Positions 45,820 through 53,895 of a stretch of 64,000 bases of DNA are shown in pieces (position 1 is the first letter of the stretch; each line of letters opens with the position of its first letter). Source of the DNA: Massilia sp. W12 (lineage in GTDB: Bacteria; Pseudomonadota; Gammaproteobacteria; Burkholderiales; Burkholderiaceae_D); the NCBI RefSeq assembly GCF_037300705.1, contig NZ_CP147776.1, positions 186,001-250,000 of the forward strand, in the 5' to 3' direction. Below the pieces are notes generated by a model, which was given only the letters and a program-made list of their open reading frames with translations, ran no database searches and was not told the DNA's origin. The position numbers and the translations under genes are program-made.

Positions 45820-45942
45820 ATGCACAGCTCCAAAGGTTGAAAGTGCGCGTATTGTAGGGAGAGTGCGGGGGCAGGGGAATGGCTTCTGAGTAGAGTGCAA
45901 ATTCCAGCAGCGGCGCAGCTGCAGCCGCGCCGCCCGCCAAGC

Positions 45943-47976
45943 TTACTCCAGCGTCACATCGCCCTCCAGCGGATGGGCTTCAAACAGCAAGCCGCCGTCA
46001 GCCGCCGCGCGCGCAGGCAAAATGCGCCCGCCCTGTTTCACCAGGGCCCCAGGCGCGCCGTGCAGCTTGATGCTCAAGGGCCGCGCATAGCGCCGGCAGG
46101 CGTCTGACTGTGCGGCAAAGCCCAAGATCAGCGCACGTTCGCCGGCTTGCAGCGGGGCCAGCGGGCAATGCTGACGCGCCATGGCGTATTCCAGCACATC
46201 GCTGACTGTCCCCACCCACAAGCGCCCGGCTTGCTGCAATGCTTGCAGCTGGTCTAAATGGGCGCGGTATGGCGCCAGCGGCACAGATTCGTAATATTCA
46301 TCTTGCACCGAATGGAATACGCGGATGCCCCAGCCGCCCAGCTCCAATGTGTCGCGCAACAAGCCTTCCAGCGAAGCCGGATTGCCGGCAGCCTGATCGG
46401 CTGCGGCGTACACCTGGAAGCGCAAGCGCAGCGGGTCTTCAATCTGCGCCGGGTTCACGCCATTTGCCTGCCAGTAATTCGGTGTGCGCGAGCCGAGATA
46501 TTGCCCGCGCATTTTCAGGTAGCGCAACTGCTCTTCGCTGGCGACATCATAAGGAAAGGCAAAAAAGCGCATCTTATAGCCGCCCAGTTTTTGCTCCACC
46601 ATGCGGGTTGATTGCAGAATTTCCAGATCATTGCCGCCCCATTTCTTCCAGGCCCAATCCGCATCCAGCGGGTGGCCATGGTCCCAGGAATGGTTAAACA
46701 CCTCATGCCCGCGTGCGATGAAGGCGCGCAAATTCGGCCAATGCGGCGACCAGGCTTCATCGCCGCAAGCGCCCGGCATCACGCCGAACGCCGCACTCAG
46801 CCCGCGCGCCGCCAATTCGCGCTCTCCCAGCAATTGCCCGGCGTCATTGCTCCAGCCGCAATAATCATCAAACAGAATTGAATAGGCCGCAGCCGCATCG
46901 CCTTTCCAGTTTGTCACCTGCGCCCGGGCGCTGGCGCTGAAACGCGGCGACAACATGCGCCAGGCCCCGCTTTGATCTTGCTCTGGCGCGCTTTGCGTCC
47001 ACCAATTCGCCTGATACAGCCGGCCATTCTGGTGTGCGCGTTGGCCCGCCAGATACACCTGTCCGGCCTGCCATGCCGGCGCCGCAGCATCCTGACTGGC
47101 GCCTGGCCAGTGGCCGAGCCAGGCTTCGCTCTCGCTGCACAAATCGCCCTGGCATAAACGCACCACAAATTGATTGATTCCCGGCCCCGCCGCCGCCGCG
47201 CAGCCGGCCTGCTGCATCTGCTGTGCGCCGGCCTCGGTTGGCAATACGCCGTGGCAGACCTCGACCCCGTTGCGCAGTAATTGCCAGCGTTGGGCCGGCG
47301 CACCCCACCATTTCGTCCACCCAATTTGCAGCAGACTGCCGGAAGAAAGCCCGTGCGTATCCACAAATTGAATCTTGGCCTGTCCCGGCGTCGCTTCATT
47401 CCATTGCAAGCGGTCTAATCCGGCCATGAAAAAAGTGTGCGCTTGCGGCTCATGTTCGCGTTCTGCGCGAAACAGCGCAAAACTTTGCGTCTTGGCTTGC
47501 CAACCTTGCAAACGCCGCGCCTGATCCTGGGGGCCAAGGCCGCTCAATGGCGTGTCATTTGATTGCATGCCGTGCATATGTTGCAGATGCAAATTGCCGC
47601 CTGTTGCGGCAGCGATGCCGGTGGCGCCATGCTGCAAGCTGTCCACCACATCCGGCCCGCCGTGGCCACGGATGCTGAGCGATTGCGCAAACGTCAGACT
47701 TTGCGCGCTGAGCGGCAATTGATAGCTGAAACTGCGGCCATCGACACTGACTTGCACATGGAGTTGTCCCGCCCGTTCCTCTTGGCTCAGGCGGTAAGGC
47801 TTGCCGTTCAAGCTTGCGCCCGCCGGGCCGAATAAGCCGGCGCGGTCATAACCGTCCACAATGATGCCGCTGCTGGCGGAAGTGAAGGCCGCTGCCGGCA
47901 AAATACTGAGCAGACCGACAGATGCTGCGCAAAGGCGCCAGGCCTGAGCGCGCTGCCGTGTTCCTGATTGATGCAT
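45943..47976 (-). CDS. Secreted polysaccharide deacetylase with chitin-binding module
   Basis: An extracellular protein of 677 residues. A signal peptide (AASVGLLSILPAAAFTSAS) precedes an uncharacterised beta-rich N-terminal half. A CBM5/12-type chitin-binding module lies near 320-360 (PAWQAGQVYLAGQRAHQNGR, then LYQANWWTQSAPE). The NodB-type deacetylase domain lies near 375-610, with the Asp pair SILFDDYCGWSND and the metal histidines in EVFNHSWDHGHPLD (HxxxH). AFPYDVASEEQL near 500 also fits. Family chemistry is N- or O-deacetylation of chitin, PNAG or xylan. The module order suggests a chitin-associated substrate. ATG 47976 begins a plausible signal peptide. Confidence 0.8.
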   Translation of the reverse strand: MHQSGTRQRAQAWRLCAASVGLLSILPAAAFTSASSGIIVDGYDRAGLFGPAGASLNGKPYRLSQEERAGQLHVQVSVDGRSFSYQLPLSAQSLTFAQSLSIRGHGGPDVVDSLQHGATGIAAATGGNLHLQHMHGMQSNDTPLSGLGPQDQARRLQGWQAKTQSFALFRAEREHEPQAHTFFMAGLDRLQWNEATPGQAKIQFVDTHGLSSGSLLQIGWTKWWGAPAQRWQLLRNGVEVCHGVLPTEAGAQQMQQAGCAAAAGPGINQFVVRLCQGDLCSESEAWLGHWPGASQDAAAPAWQAGQVYLAGQRAHQNGRLYQANWWTQSAPEQDQSGAWRMLSPRFSASARAQVTNWKGDAAAAYSILFDDYCGWSNDAGQLLGERELAARGLSAAFGVMPGACGDEAWSPHWPNLRAFIARGHEVFNHSWDHGHPLDADWAWKKWGGNDLEILQSTRMVEQKLGGYKMRFFAFPYDVASEEQLRYLKMRGQYLGSRTPNYWQANGVNPAQIEDPLRLRFQVYAAADQAAGNPASLEGLLRDTLELGGWGIRVFHSVQDEYYESVPLAPYRAHLDQLQALQQAGRLWVGTVSDVLEYAMARQHCPLAPLQAGERALILGFAAQSDACRRYARPLSIKLHGAPGALVKQGGRILPARAAADGGLLFEAHPLEGDVTLE

Positions 47977-48170
47977 GATTGTCCCCTTGATTATGGCGAC
48001 CCGGCGCATGTGCGCCTGGTCTTATCTGCGTGCGCCGCCGTATGCCGGGCGGCGCGGGGATTTTGGCATGATAATACCAATATGTAAATTGGTATTTGTT
48101 TGGTAATGCATTGGTTTTAATGTGGCGCAGGCTGGATGATGCGGCGGGAGCAGGCCCTGCCGCTGCAATG

Positions 48171-48207
48171 AAAAACCCCGCACGCGCTGCGGACAGCGGG
48201 CGCGGGG
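48171..48207 (-). terminator. Rho-independent terminator of the glycerophosphodiesterase gene
   Basis: On the minus strand CCCCGC/GCGGGG outer arms (48176-48181, 48202-48207) with an inner CGCTG/CAGCG pair form a strong hairpin followed by TTTTT (A run at 48171-48175). It lies 48 bp beyond the stop of the gene at 48255. The rest of the 47977-48254 interval shows no gene. Confidence 0.75.
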
Positions 48208-48254
48208 CAGAGAAGGGCTGTAGAGGGACAGTGCGGATATGCGGGGGAACAGGC

Positions 48255-49487
48255 TTATTGGCCGATTCCGGAGAGGAAATCTTTACGCGCCTGCAAGGCA
48301 GTGTCTGTGAAATCAGTGAACAAACCATCCACCCCCAGCTGGTAAAACTGCTTGTATTCGGCCAGCGGGTCATTGTTCAAGTTCGCCGTCAGGCGCCGCT
48401 TTTCATTGCGGAAGGTGTAAGGGTGCACAAACAGGCCGGCCTTATGCGCATCTTCCAGCAGGCTGGTGGGGGCTTGCATGCTGGCGTCGGCCCAATTCAC
48501 TTTGCCATCGCCATTCACGTCCTTGGCTTTGCCGTCAGCGCCAAGCTGTCCCTTGACCGGGATCAGATATGGTTTCCAGGGGCCGATGCCATCCGCATAA
48601 GTCTTGATTTCGGCCAATCCGGCTGGCGTCACCATATCGGCAAAGCCGCGCTTGTCTCCGCTCAGATGCCAGTCATAGGGACGGTCATATGGTGCGGCGT
48701 AAGTCAGTTTGCCGCTGCTTAAATCCACATCGTCAGCGTCGATCAATTGCACCATTTTCACTTGCACGCCGAGTTGGCGCAGGCGTTTCAAGCTGCCCGG
48801 TTCAAAGCTTTGCACAAAGATTGGCGCCTCTTTGCCCATCCAGCCGGCGGCTTGCAGCGTTTGCGCCAGTTTTTCTTCCAGCGGCAGACCGAGCGCGCGG
48901 TGAAAGCTGGGGTTTTTGGTTTCCGGGTACAGCAAAATCGGGCGCGCCGCAGTCGATTTGGCTTTCACCAGATCAATCAATTCCTGCAGCGTGGGGATTT
49001 TGTACAAGCCATTGAATTGCTGTGGCCGCTCGGCGTCAGTGCTGATGCCGCCCAGGGTTTTGATTTCCGCCAGCGTGAAATCAGAGGCAAACCAGCCTTC
49101 CTGCTGTTCGCCATCGACGCTCATTTTGCGCTTGCGGCTGGCGAATTCAGGGCGGTTGGCGACATCGGTGCTGTACGCCAGATTCGGATCATGGCGCGCA
49201 ATCAGCACGCCATCCTTGGTGGACACCAGATCCGGTTCAATCGCATCCGCGCCCAGTTCGATGGCGCGCACAAAGGCTTCCCAGGTGTGTTCCGGCAAAT
49301 ATCCCGACGCGCCGCGATGCGCAATCACCAGCGGGGTTTGCTGATTCAAGCTTTTCAGTGCGGCGCTTTTTTGCTGGCTGCCGCTTTGCGCCGCCGGCGT
49401 GACTTGCGTGCTGCCGCCGCATGCGCTCAAGCTGGCGGCGAAACTGGCCGCAAGCAAGGCGGCAAAAATGGTGCGTTGAGGTGTCAT
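48255..49487 (-). CDS. glpQ: Lipoprotein glycerophosphodiester phosphodiesterase
   Basis: A 410-residue secreted GDPD enzyme. A lipoprotein signal ends in ASFAASLSACGGS, with the lipidated Cys in SACG. The catalytic domain shows TPLVIAHRGASGYLPEHTWE (HRGAS..PE), GADAIEPDLVSTKDGVLIAR (ExD), and HDPNLAYSTDVANRPEFA. A Ca-binding-like DVNGDGKVNWADASMQAP resembles an EF-hand/dockerin loop and is unusual in this position. The family hydrolyses glycerophosphodiesters to glycerol-3-phosphate. ATG 49487 starts the signal; a longer frame upstream is not used. A terminator lies 48 bp downstream. Confidence 0.93.
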   Translation of the reverse strand: MTPQRTIFAALLAASFAASLSACGGSTQVTPAAQSGSQQKSAALKSLNQQTPLVIAHRGASGYLPEHTWEAFVRAIELGADAIEPDLVSTKDGVLIARHDPNLAYSTDVANRPEFASRKRKMSVDGEQQEGWFASDFTLAEIKTLGGISTDAERPQQFNGLYKIPTLQELIDLVKAKSTAARPILLYPETKNPSFHRALGLPLEEKLAQTLQAAGWMGKEAPIFVQSFEPGSLKRLRQLGVQVKMVQLIDADDVDLSSGKLTYAAPYDRPYDWHLSGDKRGFADMVTPAGLAEIKTYADGIGPWKPYLIPVKGQLGADGKAKDVNGDGKVNWADASMQAPTSLLEDAHKAGLFVHPYTFRNEKRRLTANLNNDPLAEYKQFYQLGVDGLFTDFTDTALQARKDFLSGIGQ

Positions 49488-49622
49488 GATGAAATGATGA
49501 GCTGCGGAAATGCGCACATCATGGCAGTGGCTTATTTCATCCGGATGACGGCAGAGTTTGGATTTTGGCGGGTGGGGGAAATGTGCTATGTTGGTGAATG
49601 GATAGAATCGACTGAGGCGATT

Positions 49623-49910
49623 ATGAGCACCGCAAATCATCGGATAACTTTGCACTTGGATGCAGAGATGAATGGACGCCTTGAGCGTTTGGCTGATGTC
49701 CAACAGCGCCCGGCTTCAGGCTTGATGCACGAGGCGATCAGCCAATATGTCGAGCGTGAAGAAAAGCGCGAAACATTCCGTCAAGACGCACTGCAAGCCT
49801 GGGAAGATTTTCGCAGCAGCGGTTTGCACGTGAGTGCGGAAGAGGCGGATGCCTGGTTGGCTGAATTGGAGCAGGGCAAGGATAGCGAGCCGCCTGTATG
49901 CCACGTTTGA
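49623..49910 (+). CDS. Ribbon-helix-helix antitoxin
   Basis: A 95-residue protein with an N-terminal RHH (CopG/ParD-like) DNA-binding fold (HRITLHLDAEMNGRLERLAD, then PASGLMHEAISQYVEREE). The C-terminal part is acidic and flexible (SAEEADAWLAELEQGK), as expected for toxin binding. It overlaps the RelE/ParE toxin gene by 13 bp, forming a typical type II toxin-antitoxin operon likely autorepressed by the complex. Confidence 0.87.
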   Translation: MSTANHRITLHLDAEMNGRLERLADVQQRPASGLMHEAISQYVEREEKRETFRQDALQAWEDFRSSGLHVSAEEADAWLAELEQGKDSEPPVCHV

Positions 49911-50188
49911 TCTGGTCGCCTGCAGCGTTGCAGGATATGCAGCGACACTACCGTTTCCTTGCCAATAAAGATGTTGCCGTGGCTAAGCGCGCCATCCGCG
50001 CACTGCGGGCCGGGGTCAACATCTTGAGTCACCAGCCGGAGATGGGCCGGCAGATTGACAATTTACCTGCAGAATTCCGGGATTGGTTGATTGATTTCGG
50101 CGCCAGTGGCTATGTGGTGCGCTATAGGGGCGGGCCGGAGATAATAACTTTGCTCCGGGTTCGGCATCAGCGGGAAGCCGGTTTCTGA
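49898..50188 (+). CDS. RelE/ParE-family toxin
   Basis: A 96-residue protein with the RelE/ParE fold: MPRLIWSPAALQDMQRHYRF at the start, AIRALRAGVNILSHQPEMGR in the middle, and LIDFGASGYVVRYRGGPEII, then LLRVRHQREAGF at the end (H-Q-R-E region near the active surface). ParE toxins poison gyrase and RelE toxins cleave mRNA; the sequence cannot separate the two. It is translationally coupled to the antitoxin by a 13-bp overlap. Confidence 0.88.
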   Translation: MPRLIWSPAALQDMQRHYRFLANKDVAVAKRAIRALRAGVNILSHQPEMGRQIDNLPAEFRDWLIDFGASGYVVRYRGGPEIITLLRVRHQREAGF

Positions 50189-50388
50189 CACGCGGATCAG
50201 CTGTATTCGACAGTCAGTGAGAGCACTCGGTGATTGGCTGCTTGTTGCTGTGGCATATAGCGATTAGTCGGGTTGCTCCTTTTGTCGGCAAAATCTTGAG
50301 CAAGCCCCGGTTTTGGCGCTTACTCCGCGTTTTGTCCCGCCGCCCCATCTTGCATACTGCCTGTGTGAAAAAGGCGGGGAGCGCGGCG

Positions 50389-50973
50389 ATGCATGACTGG
50401 CATGATTTTGAAGACTGGAAGCAAATCACCACCAATCTGACGGTGGCCGAGGGGCAGTTGTTTGCCTTTGACGCGCTGCTGGAGCGTCTGCGCATGCGGA
50501 TTGCCGCCGCCAGCTGGATTGTGTTTGCGCTGGCTTTAGCTGCCTTCACCCTGGCCTTGCCCATGCTCTTGCACATGGTGCGCAGCATGAGCATGCCGGC
50601 GCAGCCGGCGCCGCTGATCGCCACCGCGCCATTGCAAGCGCAGACCCAGGCGGGGCCGCCCGGCGCTGCTGCGCGCACGGCGCAAACCCGCAGCGCAGCC
50701 CTGAATGCGCCAGCGCAAATGACTTCACCTGTCCCCATGGCTGAAAGCGCAGCGCAGTATGCCACGCCGGCCTGGTTGGATTGGGTGCCGGCGCTGCTTT
50801 TGCTGTGTTTGTTCGCCATGGCGTCCACCCTGGTTTATTTGCATCGTTTGCGCGAATTGCGCGCCGATGTGGCGTTGTCGCGCGCAGCGCAGGAAAGAGC
50901 GCGGCGCTTGGTGTTGAATCGTGACTTATTGAATGGGGAGGCGAGCAAATGGCTGTCACCGAAATCGACTTGA
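50389..50973 (+). CDS. Two-helix membrane protein of unknown function
   Basis: A 194-residue protein with membrane segments at about 43-63 (ASWIVFALALAAFTLALPML) and 128-147 (DWVPALLLLCLFAMASTLVY). They are joined by a periplasmic loop rich in Ala, Pro, Gln and Met. The N- and C-termini are charged (RELRADVALSRAAQERARRL). I chose ATG 50389 because the longer upstream frame has no signal and a less likely N-terminus. It overlaps the next membrane protein gene by 25 bp and probably works with it. No family recognised. Confidence 0.55.
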   Translation: MHDWHDFEDWKQITTNLTVAEGQLFAFDALLERLRMRIAAASWIVFALALAAFTLALPMLLHMVRSMSMPAQPAPLIATAPLQAQTQAGPPGAAARTAQTRSAALNAPAQMTSPVPMAESAAQYATPAWLDWVPALLLLCLFAMASTLVYLHRLRELRADVALSRAAQERARRLVLNRDLLNGEASKWLSPKST

Positions 50974-51476
50974 AAACCCTGGCCGCAACCAACCGCGCCA
51001 GCCGCCAGGCTTTGCAGGAATATCAGGAACGCGCCGGCGGCCTGGGCCGGCAACATCACCTTACCCTGGCCGGTCTGGCCGGCGGTCTGGGCGGTTTATG
51101 CCTGGCCTGGGGCTTGGCGCAAGCCTTGCAATTGCCGGCGCTGGTGCTTTCCATTTTGCTGTGCGCCTGCGGCGTGATCATCGCCGTGCTCTTGCAAATG
51201 CACAGCTTGCGCGGTCATCGCGCCACCATGCTGGAGCAAAACCGCGAGCAATTACAGGAAGTGCTGGCGCGCATCCGCACCCTGCCCAAATCCACCCCGC
51301 AAGACATCCGCGATGAAATGTGGGCGCTGGTGCGGCATCTGAATGAACAGGCTTTCGCCTGGCGCACCGAGCTGCCATCCGAGCGCATCGAAGCGGTTTT
51401 GCAGCAACAGCAGCAGGAAGATTTGCCGGCCTGGGCTGATCCGCGCGTGCGCATGTTGCAGCCGAGAGCGGCGTGA
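50949..51476 (+). CDS. Membrane protein with coiled-coil C-terminal region
   Basis: A 175-residue protein with two closely spaced membrane helices (HHLTLAGLAGGLGGLCLAWG and LPALVLSILLCACGVIIAVL) and a helical, Gln/Arg-rich tail (TMLEQNREQLQEVLARIRTL, IEAVLQQQQQEDLPAW). It overlaps the previous gene by 25 bp, so the pair is co-translated. No homologue family recognised. Confidence 0.6.
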   Translation: MAVTEIDLKTLAATNRASRQALQEYQERAGGLGRQHHLTLAGLAGGLGGLCLAWGLAQALQLPALVLSILLCACGVIIAVLLQMHSLRGHRATMLEQNREQLQEVLARIRTLPKSTPQDIRDEMWALVRHLNEQAFAWRTELPSERIEAVLQQQQQEDLPAWADPRVRMLQPRAA

Positions 51477-51556
51477 GCGCACTGGTTCTGTAAAACTATT
51501 GTCGGCTATGTTTCATTATTTTTGGTTGATATTTTTTATAATCGAAAAGAGTTTGC

Positions 51557-52126
51557 ATGGAGAAAGTAGATAAATCCGTAGTTAACAGAAGTTTTTCCGC
51601 CACGGTTGAGCATTATCAACAGCTGAGGCGTATTGCATACCAGATTACCGAGAAGAACTTTCATGCGCTTGGCGTGAAGCTGCAAGAAATCAGCTATGGC
51701 AATGCAGTTGAAGGCGATCAGTGGAGCAAGAAGTGGGCAGCACATGAAAAGCAGGCAAGCTGGAGCTGGGTTGCAGCTTACGATAATTATCAGGCTAAAA
51801 ATGCATGTAAAAGATTTGATGCAGCACTGTTTTCAGGTGGATGCTTATGCGCGCTCTGCTATGGCGTGCCGACCAAAAAGAAATTGAGCTTGAAAATTCA
51901 TCTATTGGCGCGCAATCCGCTTGATAATCCTCTTTCGGGCCATACACTGACGATTATCCTGTTTGCTGCGTTCGCATATGCCCGCCTGTTAGGATGTAAA
52001 GAAGTCTTGTTGTGTGAGCCGATGAATGAGCGCTTGGCTGGAAAATATCAGGAGCGGGGTTTTTCCCCTCACAGGAACCGCATGGGCGTGGTCACATATT
52101 TGTCAGCGAGGTTGAGTTATGACTGA
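51557..52126 (+). CDS. GNAT-like hypothetical protein, first of three overlapping genes
   Basis: A 189-residue protein resembling GNAT-type acyltransferases at its C-terminal half. HLLARNPLDNPLSGHTLTII, then FAAFAYARLLGCKEVLLCEP and RLAGKYQERGFSPHRNRMGV recall the A-motif and C-terminal helix, but no glycine-rich R/Q-x-x-G-x-G/A loop is clear. The N-terminus is helical. The DNA is visibly AT-richer than flanks, suggesting acquisition. It overlaps the next gene by 8 bp. Function unknown; it could be a toxin-like acetyltransferase or belong to a mobile module. Confidence 0.6.
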   Translation: MEKVDKSVVNRSFSATVEHYQQLRRIAYQITEKNFHALGVKLQEISYGNAVEGDQWSKKWAAHEKQASWSWVAAYDNYQAKNACKRFDAALFSGGCLCALCYGVPTKKKLSLKIHLLARNPLDNPLSGHTLTIILFAAFAYARLLGCKEVLLCEPMNERLAGKYQERGFSPHRNRMGVVTYLSARLSYD

Positions 52127-52319
52127 GGAAGAATTGAAGCAGTGGATGGAAAAAAACATGTCGGGATTACAGCAGGATTTGGCCAGGTTGCAAGGATTGG
52201 ATGCTGATCTGACAGAAATTGCCGGTAACAATCCTATTCTGCACGGGCCAAAAGATGAATTGTCTTTCCATCGCTTGATGAAAGAAGTACGAGGGGAATC
52301 TGATCATGAAGAAAAATGA
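52119..52319 (+). CDS. Small helical hypothetical protein (66 residues)
   Basis: A 66-residue charged helical protein (TEEELKQWMEKNMSGLQQDL, KDELSFHRLMKEVRGESDHE). It overlaps its upstream neighbour by 8 bp and the downstream small gene by 14 bp, which argues that all three are translated. No recognised family. Confidence 0.5.
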   Translation: MTEEELKQWMEKNMSGLQQDLARLQGLDADLTEIAGNNPILHGPKDELSFHRLMKEVRGESDHEEK

Positions 52320-52470
52320 GATTGACGAAGTCAGGTCAATTGAAGAGGCGCATGCAAGGTTGAAAAATATGGAAGGAAAAATCATGCATGAACTGAATTT
52401 TTTGCTCATGCAAGTGCGAACGGAGCAGTATGCAGAAGAAGTAAAACAAGTTACTCTAAAACAAAAGTAA
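52306..52470 (+). CDS. Small helical hypothetical protein (54 residues)
   Basis: ATG 52306 opens a 54-codon frame (MKKNEIDEVRSIEEAHARLK, then a Met/Glu-rich helix ending VTLKQK). It overlaps the previous gene by 14 bp and has GAGGGG about 16 bases upstream. A weak hairpin (CGCCTTC/GAAGGCG, near 52485-52510) follows. It is short and without known relatives, so translation is inferred from the overlapping gene chain. Confidence 0.45.
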   Translation: MKKNEIDEVRSIEEAHARLKNMEGKIMHELNFLLMQVRTEQYAEEVKQVTLKQK

Positions 52471-52535
52471 ATTTTCGCAGCAGCGACGCCTTCAGCAAAT
52501 GTGAAGGCGGTATTGCAAGTCGCAAAATCCTGAAC

Positions 52536-53546
52536 TCAATCCAAACACGGCCCCGCCGTTTCCCCCAAAAACAGCACCGGCTGCCACAGCACCTGCAAAC
52601 TGGCGGGGGCGGCGCCGTCCAGCAGGGCCAGCATCATTTCCACCATTTTGACGCCGGCGCGCGCAGGTTCCGGCTGGTGCACCGTGGTCACGTTATAACC
52701 GGCCAGCGAATCTTCCATTTCCCCCCACACCACCAGCGACACTTCTTTGCCGATTTCCACCTTGGCGTCGAGCAGGGCGCGCATCACGCCTACGCCGGAC
52801 ATATGATTGTCCACAATGATGGCGGTCGGGCGCTGGTGTTTTTCGAGCAGCATGCGCGCTGCTTTGTAGGCGCTGCGGCGGTCGATGGTGTTTTCCAGCA
52901 AAAACGCCGGCTCAGGCTCATGCCCGCCCTGGCGCATTGTGTGCAGGAAGCTGTCATAGCGCTGGCGCGCAAAATTCATGTCCAGCGGCGCCGAAATCAA
53001 AGCGATTTTGCTGTGTCCCAAGGCCAGCAGGCGGTTCACCGCCAGCCGCATCCCGGCTTCATTGTCATAATCAAACCAGGCGTATTCCTCATCCATTTGG
53101 GTGCGCCCGTGCGCCACAAAGGGCAGGCCGGATTTCAGCAGCAGGCTGATGCGCGGATCTGTGATGCGGGTGCGCCCCACCACCAGACCATCCACGCGCC
53201 GGCTTTGCACCAGCCGTTCATAGGCGGCGAATTCTTTATGCGAAGGCACGGGCGATAAGACCAGGCTCATTTGGCGCGCATCCAGCGTTTCCGACATGCC
53301 GCCGACGATTTCCATAAACATCGGGTCGCTTAAATCATTCGGCTGCAGCGGGTAGATGATGCCAATCACATTGGTGCGCCCGACCGCCAGACTGCGCGCC
53401 ATCGGATTCGGACGGTAGCCTGCAGCCTGCGCTGCCGCCAGCACGCGTGCGCGGGTGCGTTCCGAGACTTCCGGATAGCCATTCAAGGCGCGGCTGACCG
53501 TGGTTTCAGAAATGCCCAGGGTTTTGGCAAGGTTTTTCAGATTCAT
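52536..53546 (-). CDS. LacI-family transcriptional regulator
   Basis: A 336-residue regulator. The N-terminal HTH and hinge are intact (MNLKNLAKTLGISETTVSRA, SERTRARVLAAAQAAGYRPN, ARSLAVGRTN). A periplasmic-binding-like effector domain follows (DGLVVGRTRITDPRISLLLK, LALGHSKIALISAPLDMNFA, AIIVDNHMSGVGVMRALLDA). It is on the same strand as the porin gene lying 350 bp upstream, and an AAAGCGCTTT palindrome (55335-55344) upstream of the porin is a plausible operator. The inducer is likely a sugar or oligosaccharide. Confidence 0.92.
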   Translation of the reverse strand: MNLKNLAKTLGISETTVSRALNGYPEVSERTRARVLAAAQAAGYRPNPMARSLAVGRTNVIGIIYPLQPNDLSDPMFMEIVGGMSETLDARQMSLVLSPVPSHKEFAAYERLVQSRRVDGLVVGRTRITDPRISLLLKSGLPFVAHGRTQMDEEYAWFDYDNEAGMRLAVNRLLALGHSKIALISAPLDMNFARQRYDSFLHTMRQGGHEPEPAFLLENTIDRRSAYKAARMLLEKHQRPTAIIVDNHMSGVGVMRALLDAKVEIGKEVSLVVWGEMEDSLAGYNVTTVHQPEPARAGVKMVEMMLALLDGAAPASLQVLWQPVLFLGETAGPCLD

Positions 53547-53895
53547 CGCGTTTCATGGTAAAGCCGGGTGGATCGCGCAATGATACCTGTTTCCCTGGCA
53601 AGGGGTGGCATGCCGGCGTCCGGCGCGCACAAAAAAAGAGGCGCTTGCCTGGAGCGGCAAGCGCCTGCATAAAGGCGCGATGCGCCTGTCGCCGAGTCAG
53701 CCCATGTACCCCAACACGGGCCGACGTACTCGAAACAGCCCAAGCCCAAGCCGGGCTTGAATTGCCTCAACCGGCGCCTGCAAAACAGGCGCCTGACCAG
53801 GGCCGGACCATGCAAACCCGGCCCCCGGTTTCCTGCCAGGCGCGTACAGCGCCCTTCAAACTGTCATGCGGCGCATCGTTGCCGCATGCGCGCGA
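53547..53895. other. Intergenic region between porin and LacI genes
   Basis: About 350 bp without a supported gene. Besides the terminator at 53631-53666 it holds a second GCGCCTG...CAGGCGC hairpin near 53775-53795 without a T-tract. Short GCGCCTG units recur, possibly remnants of a duplicated terminator. Confidence 0.45.
53631..53666 (-). terminator. Rho-independent terminator of the porin gene
   Basis: AGGCGCTTGC (53639-53648) and GCAAGCGCCT (53657-53666) form a 10-bp stem with an 8-base loop. The minus strand then has a run of seven T residues (A run at 53631-53637). It lies 230 bp past the porin stop. Confidence 0.8.
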
